This document shows, piece after piece, positions 1 to 5,924 of a DNA stretch of 8,306 nt. The notes under the pieces are model-generated. The model did not search any database. It was given only the letters and a program-made list of their open reading frames with translations, and had not been told where the DNA came from. Within the stretch, counting starts at the first letter, position 1, and each line of letters opens with the position of its first letter. A program made the translations under genes and the position numbers. Source of the stretch: an uncultured Collinsella sp. (GTDB taxonomy: Bacteria; Actinomycetota; Coriobacteriia; Coriobacteriales; Coriobacteriaceae); contig CABUDS010000058.1 of the NCBI GenBank assembly GCA_902490405.1, positions 1 through 8,306 on the forward strand, written 5' to 3'.

Positions 1-784
1 TGCCGCGGCCCAGGAAGCGGGCATCCTCAAAGTGCTCGGGGTTGTACTTGGGGTCGAGCATTTTGACGAGGCCCTTGATGTCGGTCGACTCGTCGCAGCC
101 GTTGTTGTTGAGGGCGCGGACGTCGGCGATGATGTCGGCCATCTTGTAGATGGCGTTGTCGCCGCGGTCGGGAGCGGAGCCGTGGCAGGAGGTGCCGTGA
201 ACGTCGACGCGGATCTCCATACGGCCGCGGTGACCGCGATAGATGCCGCCGTCGGTGGGCTCGGTGGAAATGACGAACTCGGGCTTAATGCCGTCCTTGT
301 TGTAGATGTACTGCCAGCACATGCCGTCGCAGTCCTCTTCCTGGACGGTGCCGACGACCATGATCTTGTAGCCCTCGGGGATGAGGCCCATGTCCTTCAT
401 CATCTTGGCAGCGTAGGTAGCAGAAGCCATGCCACCCTCCTGGTCGGAGCCGCCGCGGCCGTAGATGATCTCGTCGGTCTCGTAGCCCTCATAGGGATCG
501 GCATCCCAGTTCTCGATGTTGCCGATGCCGACGGTGTCGATGTGGGAGTCGATGGCGATGATCTTGTCGCCCTCGCCCATAAAGCCCATAACGTTGCCCA
601 GGCCGTCGACCTTGACCTCGTCATAGCCAAGGTTCTCCATCTCGGCCTTGATGCAAGCGACAACCTCGCCCTCCTCGCAAGACTCAGAGGGGTGGGAGAT
701 CATAGCGCGCAGGAAGCGAGTCATATCAGCACGATGGGACTCAGCAGCGTTTTTAATTGCCTCGAAATCGAGTTCCTTAGTCAT
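1..784 (-). CDS. ygeY: M20-family metallohydrolase, YgeY type (3' end cut off by the window edge)
   Basis: The first 261 codons of a zinc-type M20 peptidase/deacetylase are present; full-length family members are about 400 residues, so the C-terminal catalytic half is missing. Visible metal and catalytic residues are HID at 81-83 (H81, D83), the GRGGSDQEGG loop at 109-118 (D114 bridging ligand), the paired glutamates E149-E150 and TEP at 174-176 (E175). The dimerisation domain begins near 185 and contains SCHGSAP with H201. The start is set by AGAAAGG (complement of 794-800), nine bases before the ATG. The gene lies downstream of dpaL on the same strand, as ygeX-ygeY do in Escherichia coli, where YgeY is annotated as a putative selenium-metabolism hydrolase of unproven substrate. 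Inference: it hydrolyses an amide or peptide precursor that feeds the lyase. The family call is firm; the substrate is unknown. Confidence 0.88.
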   Translation of the reverse strand, partial: MTKELDFEAIKNAAESHRADMTRFLRAMISHPSESCEEGEVVACIKAEMENLGYDEVKVDGLGNVMGFMGEGDKIIAIDSHIDTVGIGNIENWDADPYEGYETDEIIYGRGGSDQEGGMASATYAAKMMKDMGLIPEGYKIMVVGTVQEEDCDGMCWQYIYNKDGIKPEFVISTEPTDGGIYRGHRGRMEIRVDVHGTSCHGSAPDRGDNAIYKMADIIADVRALNNNGCDESTDIKGLVKMLDPKYNPEHFEDARFLGRG

Positions 785-888
785 AACAGTCAACCTTTCT
801 ACAAGGGTTTACCTACAGGTAGATATTTCAGATAGATCACTTGTGCCAAGCAGCGTGAGGTTGAGCACCCCACAAGCAAGTAAACGTA

Positions 889-1007
889 GGGTGGCGGAGC
901 ATATGTTTGCTCCGTCGCGAGTTCCGCACGCAAAGGAAAGCACTTAATGTGCTTTCCGTCTTGCGCAGGACTGTTCGAGCAGGGAGCAAACATATGCTCC
1001 GCCACCC
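889..1007. repeat. 119-bp interrupted palindrome between dpaL and ygeY
   Basis: The left arm (889-913) and right arm (983-1007) are perfect 25-base reverse complements, beginning GGGTGGCGGAGC and ending GCTCCGCCACCC. In the centre a second perfect stem, GGAAAGCAC (935-943) and GTGCTTTCC (949-957), encloses the loop TTAAT. The stretches between are imperfectly complementary (for example GCACGCAAAG with CTTGCGC). Each arm can also fold alone, since GGAGCA and TGCTCC flank a six-base loop. A dpaL-ygeY transcript could fold this as one long rod or as three smaller hairpins. No target-site duplication or T-run is visible. It may be a REP/MITE-like repeat or an RNA processing, stability or attenuation element. 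Confidence 0.8.
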
Positions 1008-1017
1008 GGACAGGTCA

Positions 1018-1033
1018 GACCTGCTAGCAGGTC
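1018..1033. repeat. Perfect 16-bp palindrome over the dpaL stop codon
   Basis: GACCTGCTAGCAGGTC is its own reverse complement and includes the dpaL stop (TAG, complement of 1024-1026). A further half-site CAGGTC at 1011-1016 lies one base away, giving three alternating copies of the CAGGTC/GACCTG half-site in 23 bases (1011-1033). It is close to, but separate from, the longer palindrome at 889-1007. It could be a protein site or a 3'-end RNA structure; no role is shown. Confidence 0.6.
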
Positions 1034-2238
1034 GGATACTCGCCCTCCCAGACGATGCGACGGTACTGATCCGGATCCGTGTCACCTTCCGTGGAGAAGC
1101 AAAGCACGGAGCTCGTCTTGTCCAGGCCGATGAGCTCCTTGAGCTCGGCGTACTCGGGATCGAGCATGAGGGTCTCGACCAGGCCGGTGGTCACCGCGCC
1201 GGACTCGCCGGAGATGACGCGCGGGTCGCCCTTCTCGGGAGCGCCCAGGGTGCGCATGCCGCGAGCGGTGACCCAGTCGGGGCAGGACACGAAGGCGGTG
1301 GTGTGGTTGCGCAGGATATCCCAGCCCAAGATGTTGGGCTCACCGCAGCACAGGCCGGCCATGATGGAGGGCATGTCGCCGTCCACGATGCGCGGATCGC
1401 CGTCGCCGGCGGCAGCGCCCTTGTACAGGCAGGCGGCCGGAGCGCACTCAACCACGACGAAGGTGGGCGGGTTATCGGGATACAGGTTGGTGAAGTAGCC
1501 CACCACGGCGCCGGCGAGCGAGCCTACGCCAGCCTGGACAAAGACGTGCGTCGGGCGGTTGATGGCCATCTCGCGCAGCTGCTCGGCCGCCTCGGAAGCC
1601 ATGGTGCCGTAGCCCTCCATGATCCAAGACGGAATCTTCTCGTAGCCCTCCCAGGCGGTGTCCTGAACGATGACGCCGCGCTCGCAGGCATCGGCCTCGG
1701 CGGCGGCCATGCGCACGCACTCGTCGTAGTTGACCTCTTCGATCGTCACCGTGGCACCCTCGGCGGCGATGTTATCGAAGCGGGGCTTGGTGGAACCCTT
1801 GGGCATGTGCACGACGGCCTTCTGGCCCAGCTTGTTGGCAGCCCATGCCACGCCGCGGCCATGGTTGCCGTCGGTGGCGGTAAAGAAGGTAGCCTGGCCA
1901 AAATCCTTGGCAAGCTGATCGGAGGTCAGGTAATCGAAGGTGCACTCGGCAACGTCCTTGCCGGTCTCGTCGGCAATGTAGTTGGCCATGGCAAACGAAC
2001 CGCCCAGAACCTTAAAGGCGTTGAGGCCAAAGCGATAGCTCTCGTCCTTAACGCACAGGTTGGACAGGCCCAGGCGCGCGGCCTGGCCGTCCAGGCGGGC
2101 AAGCGGAGTGACGGTGTACTGGGGGAACGACTGGTGGAAGGCGCGGGCCTTCTTCACGTGGTCGAGGCTCATGATTCCCAAGTGCTTGTCATCGCTCTTG
2201 GGCATCGTGTTGCCCGCCCACTGGATCTTATCGGCCAT
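1024..2238 (-). CDS. dpaL: 2,3-diaminopropionate ammonia-lyase (PLP enzyme)
   Basis: This 404-residue protein is a fold-type II PLP enzyme that converts 2,3-diaminopropionate to pyruvate and two ammonia; the E. coli homologue YgeX is about 398 residues. The Schiff-base lysine is K76 in GLNAFKVLGG (71-80), matching E. coli K77. ATDGNHGRG (121-129) carries D123, matching the catalytic aspartate used on the D-isomer. VQDTAW (191-196) carries D193, matching the one used on the L-isomer. QAGVGSLAGAVVGY (235-248) is the glycine-rich phosphate-binding loop, and a serine/threonine-rich segment near 381-388 follows. All key residues are intact, so it is probably active on both isomers. The start is set by AAGGAG (complement of 2247-2252), eight bases before the ATG. 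ygeY follows after a 239-base structured gap, and a DauR-like regulator is divergent upstream. Confidence 0.95.
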   Translation of the reverse strand: MADKIQWAGNTMPKSDDKHLGIMSLDHVKKARAFHQSFPQYTVTPLARLDGQAARLGLSNLCVKDESYRFGLNAFKVLGGSFAMANYIADETGKDVAECTFDYLTSDQLAKDFGQATFFTATDGNHGRGVAWAANKLGQKAVVHMPKGSTKPRFDNIAAEGATVTIEEVNYDECVRMAAAEADACERGVIVQDTAWEGYEKIPSWIMEGYGTMASEAAEQLREMAINRPTHVFVQAGVGSLAGAVVGYFTNLYPDNPPTFVVVECAPAACLYKGAAAGDGDPRIVDGDMPSIMAGLCCGEPNILGWDILRNHTTAFVSCPDWVTARGMRTLGAPEKGDPRVISGESGAVTTGLVETLMLDPEYAELKELIGLDKTSSVLCFSTEGDTDPDQYRRIVWEGEYPTC

Positions 2239-2330
2239 ACGGTGAACTCCTTAAGTTCTCTCTTGCCGGCCCCCGCATACGCGTTTCAGCCCATTCCCAT
2301 TCATGCGGCTGAACTTTTATGTGGATGCCA

Positions 2331-2345
2331 AACAAAAAGTTTGTT
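2331..2345. promoter_or_regulatory. Inverted-repeat operator 1, AACAAA-N3-TTTGTT
   Basis: AACAAA AAG TTTGTT is a perfect six-base dyad around a three-base centre in the divergent dpaL/regulator spacer, 93 bases upstream of the dpaL ATG. The same dyad recurs 51 bp away. The likely ligand is the adjacent YheO/DauR-type regulator; this is inferred from position and symmetry only. Confidence 0.6.
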
Positions 2346-2381
2346 AGCACTGTTCTATCACACTTTTTGAATGGAAAACCT

Positions 2382-2396
2382 AACAAATTGTTTGTT
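2382..2396. promoter_or_regulatory. Inverted-repeat operator 2, AACAAA-N3-TTTGTT
   Basis: AACAAA TTG TTTGTT repeats operator 1 exactly in both half-sites and differs only in the three central bases. The centres (2338 and 2389) are 51 bp apart, close to five helical turns, so both dyads face the same side of the DNA. A wider dyad, TTTGTTAG (2340-2347) with CTAACAAA (2380-2387), links the two sites. Cooperative binding or a short repression loop is plausible but inferred. Confidence 0.6.
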
Positions 2397-2515
2397 GCCG
2401 TAATCGGTACCTTTTCGCCGCCGAACGGTCGCATAACGCAGCGATGCTTTCGTTATTTGCGAACAGGTGTGGTTTATGGCACAGTGAGCCCAAACTAATT
2501 TTTAGGAAGGCACCT

Positions 2516-3169
2516 ATGACCCCCGCACAGATTGAGTTTTACAAGCGTCTTGCGCGCAGCCTGGCGCTACAGTTTGGCCCCAACTGCGAAATCGTCGTCC
2601 ACGATCTGGAGACCGAGGACGTGGACCGCTCCATCGTAGTGATCGAAAACGGCCACGTCAGCGGGCGCAAACTGGGTGACGGCCCCAGCCATATTGTGCT
2701 TGAATCCATGCACGAGGGCACCGCCGACGTGCACGACCGCGAGCCGTACCTCACCAAAACCGCCGATGGCAAGCTGCTCAAGTCCTCGACCATCTTTATC
2801 CGCAACGATGAGGGCAAGCCCGTCGGCATTTTGGGCATCAACTTTGACATTACGCTTATGAAGGCTTTTGAGCGTTCGCTCGACGCCTTTACCGGCACCG
2901 GCGGCACGGGCTACACCGAGCCCGAGCCCATTACCAAGAACATCGGCGACCTGCTCGAGGACCTGCTGCACGAGTGCGAACAGTTTGTGGGCAAGCCCGC
3001 GGCACTCATGACCAAAGACGAGCGCATTCGTGCCATTGGCTACCTCGACCGTCGCGGCGCCTTCCTCATTTCCAAGTCGAGCGAGCGCGCCTGCGAGTTC
3101 TTTGGCATCTCCAAGTACAGCTTCTATAGCTACCTCAATGAGGCCAAGGCGGCAACAGGCGACAAGTAG
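2516..3169 (+). CDS. YheO/DauR-type PAS-HTH transcriptional regulator
   Basis: This 217-residue cytoplasmic regulator has an N-terminal YheO-like PAS domain (about 5-120) and a C-terminal DauR-type helix-turn-helix (about 163-213). The PAS part shows CEIVVHDL (24-31) and the conserved end of the domain, KSSTIFIRNDEGKPVGI (89-105) followed by INFD (108-111). The linker is Gly/Thr/Glu-rich (126-140). In the HTH part, MTKDERIRAI leads to the recognition region EFFGISKYSFYSYLNEA (194-210). The ATG at 2516 is chosen because AGGAAGG sits just upstream; the in-frame ATG at 2444 has no ribosome binding site. The E. coli relative is YheO and the Pseudomonas relative DauR controls D-arginine catabolism. 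Being divergent from dpaL-ygeY, it probably controls them in response to an amino acid, possibly diaminopropionate. The family call is firm; the ligand and targets are inferred. Confidence 0.9.
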   Translation: MTPAQIEFYKRLARSLALQFGPNCEIVVHDLETEDVDRSIVVIENGHVSGRKLGDGPSHIVLESMHEGTADVHDREPYLTKTADGKLLKSSTIFIRNDEGKPVGILGINFDITLMKAFERSLDAFTGTGGTGYTEPEPITKNIGDLLEDLLHECEQFVGKPAALMTKDERIRAIGYLDRRGAFLISKSSERACEFFGISKYSFYSYLNEAKAATGDK

Positions 3170-3171
3170 GC

Positions 3172-3208
3172 ACTCGCCTGGATTGCCCCTCCCCTTTTGG
3201 GCGCGAGT
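3172..3208 (+). terminator. Possible hairpin terminator after the regulator gene
   Basis: Two nested stems start just after the regulator stop codon: an outer one of ACTCGC (3172-3177) with GCGAGT (3203-3208), and an inner one of GCCC (3185-3188) with GGGC (3199-3202). The left side carries a seven-base bulge and no T-run follows, so intrinsic termination is uncertain. Confidence 0.35.
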
Positions 3209-3252
3209 TCTGGAAAGCATGAATCCAAGACCGAGCCGCTTGGAAAGTTCCA

Positions 3253-3258
3253 TATAAT
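3253..3258 (+). promoter_or_regulatory. Consensus -10 box (TATAAT) before the membrane-protein gene
   Basis: A perfect TATAAT lies 35 bases before the ATG at 3293, a sensible distance for a short leader. No convincing -35 hexamer is present 16-18 bases upstream (the region reads ACCGAG), so the promoter call rests on the -10 alone. Confidence 0.35.
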
Positions 3259-3292
3259 CGATGTCATTAGTATTTCGAAAGGGTGGAACAGA

Positions 3293-4276
3293 ATGGCGTT
3301 GAGCAAGGCATCATGCACCGGTCGCGGATTGATTCCGGCAATTGGTGGACATGTGCACCGCATGTTCGATGAGGGTGAAGACGACCTGTTTTCGCTGAGC
3401 CTTGACGACGTGATGGATGATCGCCCGTGGACCGCCGACGAACTCATGGGCGACGGGGCTCGCCCGTCAAGCCCCAATCCCGCACTTGCGCCTAAGCCCG
3501 CATCTGCGCCGACTCCTGCGCAGTCGTCTGTTTCGACGCCCGCGCCTACGCCCGCACCCACTTCGGCGCCCATGCCCGCTCCCCGCCCTGCAAGCGACCC
3601 GTCCGAGACGGCGGCATTTCTCGCTGCAGCGACGCAGGGCAAATCGGCCGACAGCACCGTTATGTACAACGCCCAGCAGTTGCCCGTTCCTGCGGCGCGC
3701 AAGCCTCCGGTCACAAGGCTCGATGAGCCCGTTGCCCGTCAGGTTGCCTACGATTCCTGGGCTGCAGCCGATCTGGATGAGACCTCTACCGGCATGTCGG
3801 CGCTCGACGTTCCAGTTAACCCGCTTTTTGCCGCCAACACGAGCGCCGCGGACTATGAGGGCGGTGCGGCATATTCCGATTATTCCGATGGCTATGCTGG
3901 CACCGGTCGCATCGAGACCGAGGATTATGGCACCGCATCGAGCGATTATCTCAACGATCCGTACGCTGCCACGCCTGCACCGGAATATGACCCGGAGGCC
4001 GCGTCCGCACCGGCGTATACCAAAAGCACGGGCGAAAAGCGCTTCGCCGATTATTACGCCGAGGAAAAGGCACTGCGTTTCTCGGAATTTCCGCAGGCAG
4101 TCAAGGTTGCCTTTATCGCCATTGTCATTGCCCTGCTCGGCGTCATTGCGTTTGAGGGATTCCAGCTGTTCTCCGGCCCCACCCAAGCGGAGTCGGAGAC
4201 CCAGCAAAAGGAGGACGACAACCAGTACCTAGACATCAACACCCTCAAGGGCGACCCCAACGACGGAGACGAGTAG
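3293..4276 (+). CDS. Acidic Pro/Ala-rich single-pass membrane protein of unknown function
   Basis: I do not recognise this 327-residue protein. The N-terminal part is acidic (about 25-50, including DEGEDDLFSLSLDDVMDD at 26-43). A Pro/Ala/Ser/Thr-rich low-complexity linker follows (about 58-102, with PAPTPAP repeats), and then a Tyr/Asp/Gly-rich stretch (about 183-235). One hydrophobic helix (about 271-292, AFIAIVIALLGVIAFEGF) is followed by a short acidic tail. There is no signal peptide. By the positive-inside rule the KRFADYY and K271 side suggests a cytoplasmic N-terminal region and a short outer tail, which is weak evidence. The ATG at 3293 follows AAAGGGTGG; an in-frame ATG at 3362, starting at MFDEGEDD, is an alternative because the 23 residues before it look less constrained. 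It ends 37 bases from the convergent ATPase gene. The ORF is convincing; the function is unknown. Confidence 0.75.
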   Translation: MALSKASCTGRGLIPAIGGHVHRMFDEGEDDLFSLSLDDVMDDRPWTADELMGDGARPSSPNPALAPKPASAPTPAQSSVSTPAPTPAPTSAPMPAPRPASDPSETAAFLAAATQGKSADSTVMYNAQQLPVPAARKPPVTRLDEPVARQVAYDSWAAADLDETSTGMSALDVPVNPLFAANTSAADYEGGAAYSDYSDGYAGTGRIETEDYGTASSDYLNDPYAATPAPEYDPEAASAPAYTKSTGEKRFADYYAEEKALRFSEFPQAVKVAFIAIVIALLGVIAFEGFQLFSGPTQAESETQQKEDDNQYLDINTLKGDPNDGDE

Positions 4277-4292
4277 CGAGGGTTAAGGGAGG

Positions 4293-4307
4293 GCCGGAAG
4301 AGCCGGC
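4293..4307. terminator. Short hairpin between convergent genes
   Basis: GCCGG and CCGGC form a five-base stem with the loop AAGAG in the 37-base gap between two converging stop codons. It could end both transcripts, but the stem is short and neither strand has a T-run. Confidence 0.3.
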
Positions 4308-4313
4308 GGCATG

Positions 4314-5636
4314 TTACGGCTCCAAAAGCTCTGCCATAAAGATGGGCAGATACAGCACGTCACCATCGCGGTGAAGATTACATTCCGCAAGTACCAGGGC
4401 GCGATCGATTCCGTAGCCCTTCGTCGCGAGCGCGTTGTCGAGCGCCGCATGGGACTTAAAGCTCTTGCCCGACTTGACCTCGATGGCAAGGACCTCCCCA
4501 TCGAGCGTCTCCTCCACAAAATCGAGCTCGCCGACTTTTTTAGACGTAAAGTAGCGCAATCTGAATCCGTGGGCTTTGAGCTCTTGGGCAACGAAGCCCT
4601 CAAACGCCGCCCCCATGTTCATGCCAAAGGCGTCTTCCGCCTCCCCATCAAAAACGCCTTGGGCGACCCTTTTGGAATACGACGACATGAGCATTCCGGT
4701 GTCCAAGTAAAACAGCTTGAACAGATTTCGTTGCTCCCCCAATAAAAGGGGTGCCACGGGCGCCGTTACGTTATAGACGGGAAGCGCGACACCCGCCTCC
4801 GATAGCCAGAGAAAATGATCTGTCACCTGCGAAAAACGTTTGACACCGTTAATCGATGACAGTTTGAATCGCTTGTTTTTGGAGCCGGCCTCGCTGGGAA
4901 TCAGATCATAGATATCGCGAATAACCAAGCGTAGCTCAGGCGGAGCGTACTTTGCGATGTCATCGCGATACAGGGCGTGAAGATCGCGATGGATGTTTCG
5001 AACCTCGTCGACATTGCGCGTCGCCAAGAAGGAATTGACCGCGTCGGGCATGCCCCCCACCACCACATACTGATGGAACAGATTGAGCAAGCGGTCATAC
5101 AGATAGCCGGGGAGCTCCTTTTCGTCCTTTAGACAACCCCTGAGCATGTCAAACGCTCCGGCAGCAACGCCGCTTGCCCAGCAGAACTCCTCAAAGTCGA
5201 GCGGGTACATCTGGACCTGCTCGACATACCCCACCGGCAGGGAATCGATGCCCTCGAGCTCAACGCCAAGGAGCGATCCGGTAAGGATGTATCGAAAGTC
5301 GCCGCGCTGGACCAGGTATTTGATAAACGTCACTACGTTGGGGCATCGCTGCACCTCGTCGATAACCACAACGGTCTTGTTCGCAACCATCGGCTGCGTT
5401 GCAGCAATAGACATGCGCATAAGCAGGTCATCCGCGCTTTTTGCCGCCAAAAACGAATCGCGCACGGACGCGTCGGCGATAAGGTCGAACGTCACGACAT
5501 TTTCGAACGATTCGCTTGCAAAGATGTTGACCAAATATGACTTTCCTACCTGTCGGGCGCCCTTGACCAAAAGAGCCTTGTTAGGCGACGAGGCAAGCCA
5601 GGATTCAAACTGTGCTTTTGCTTTTCTTTGCAGCAT
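4314..5636 (-). CDS. AAA ATPase with DUF4143-type C-terminal region
   Basis: This 440-residue protein has the AAA_14 plus DUF4143 architecture. Walker A is GARQVGKS (26-33), Walker B is VVVIDEVQ (89-96), and ILTGS (117-121) fits sensor 1. GGMP (194-197) and the helical middle are typical of the family. The C-terminal region has a PD-(D/E)XK-like pattern: E346 in GAAFEGFVAQEL, then GELDFV (D372), then IEVKSGKS (E386, K388). Family members are widespread, often accessory, and of unproven role. The ATG at 5636 is chosen because AAGGGG (complement of 5644-5649) sits seven bases upstream. The frame stays open to 5909, but there it would read through a 33-bp repeat array and a terminator hairpin, so I treat that part as leader. 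It is probably transcribed alone. Defence or mobile-element maintenance is possible but unproven. Confidence 0.88.
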   Translation of the reverse strand: MLQRKAKAQFESWLASSPNKALLVKGARQVGKSYLVNIFASESFENVVTFDLIADASVRDSFLAAKSADDLLMRMSIAATQPMVANKTVVVIDEVQRCPNVVTFIKYLVQRGDFRYILTGSLLGVELEGIDSLPVGYVEQVQMYPLDFEEFCWASGVAAGAFDMLRGCLKDEKELPGYLYDRLLNLFHQYVVVGGMPDAVNSFLATRNVDEVRNIHRDLHALYRDDIAKYAPPELRLVIRDIYDLIPSEAGSKNKRFKLSSINGVKRFSQVTDHFLWLSEAGVALPVYNVTAPVAPLLLGEQRNLFKLFYLDTGMLMSSYSKRVAQGVFDGEAEDAFGMNMGAAFEGFVAQELKAHGFRLRYFTSKKVGELDFVEETLDGEVLAIEVKSGKSFKSHAALDNALATKGYGIDRALVLAECNLHRDGDVLYLPIFMAELLEP

Positions 5637-5654
5637 AAGCGTACCCCTTATTAC

Positions 5655-5669
5655 GTGCTGTTTTAGCAC
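5655..5669 (-). promoter_or_regulatory. Small hairpin just before the ATPase ribosome binding site
   Basis: GTGCT and AGCAC pair around a five-base loop. In the minus-strand RNA it lies between the last 33-bp-phased repeat and the AAGGGG ribosome binding site, so it could affect translation start. The stem is only five bases. Confidence 0.3.
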
Positions 5670-5676
5670 TATGATA

Positions 5677-5785
5677 CACTTTTCCGTGGTTGCTAGGTGC
5701 TCATTTCGACACTTTTTCGATGTTTTAAAGTGTATATTACGACACTTTTCCGTACTTTTATACCAGCCAATATTGCACTTTTCCG
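5677..5785. repeat. Four CACTTTTCCG repeats at an exact 33-bp period
   Basis: Cores lie at 5677-5686, 5710-5719 (CACTTTTTCG, one mismatch), 5743-5752 and 5776-5785; each start is exactly 33 bp from the next. The two inner copies are preceded by CGA, so the shared core there is CGACACTTTT. The sequence between cores is not conserved and is AT-rich. A partial inverted copy, AAAGTGT (5727-5733) facing ACACTTT (5742-5748), allows a hairpin. The array sits 41-149 bases upstream of the ATPase start. Thirty-three base pairs is both three helical turns and eleven codons; in the open minus frame it would read as an 11-residue EKC-type repeat. The cores are too short and the spacers too uniform in size for a normal CRISPR array. 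It may be an operator or iteron array, or a leader RNA. Confidence 0.8.
5757..5765 (-). promoter_or_regulatory. Candidate extended -10 promoter within the repeat array
   Basis: On the minus strand TGGTATAAA matches an extended -10 (TGnTATAAT) with one mismatch in the hexamer. It falls between the third and fourth CACTTTTCCG cores, which would place at least two cores in the ATPase leader RNA and one upstream. No clear -35 is present. Confidence 0.35.
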
Positions 5786-5891
5786 GATTTAGGCCGAATA
5801 ATTGCCCGCGATTCCGACACCAACCGACCAAGAGCAGCCTCTCCCACCAGATGCGCTTTACGGTGAAGAGCCACCAACAAATCTGAGGCAA

Positions 5892-5922
5892 TGAAGGCCG
5901 GGGGGCCAATCCCCGGCCTTCA
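5892..5922 (-). terminator. Strong GC-rich hairpin terminator after the DUF262 gene
   Basis: A perfect 12-base stem, TGAAGGCCGGGG (5892-5903) with CCCCGGCCTTCA (5911-5922), encloses a seven-base loop and starts two bases past the DUF262 stop codon. The following minus-strand bases contain only a weak T-rich stretch. It probably insulates the ATPase gene from upstream transcription. Confidence 0.7.
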
Positions 5923-5924
5923 AC

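Noticed and set aside
32..835. A 267-codon plus-strand frame opposite ygeY
   Set aside because: Same reason: the minus strand encodes recognisable M20 motifs with a good ribosome binding site, and the plus product looks like a composition artefact.
907..2370. A 487-codon open frame on the plus strand opposite dpaL
   Set aside because: It is antisense to a full-length dpaL with all catalytic residues, its product is Gly/Ala/Val/His-rich without a domain, and long antisense frames are expected in high-GC genes with strong third-position bias.
2444..2515. An upstream start for the regulator
   Set aside because: There is no ribosome binding site before 2444, and the added 24 residues do not look like part of the PAS family; AGGAAGG precedes the ATG at 2516.
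2567..3253. A 228-codon minus-strand frame opposite the regulator
   Set aside because: The plus strand has the PAS and HTH motifs and a ribosome binding site; the minus product has no recognisable domain.
5677..5785. A small CRISPR array
   Set aside because: The repeated core is only about 10 bases, one copy carries a mismatch, there are no cas genes, and the intervening sequence is open in the same frame as the neighbouring gene.
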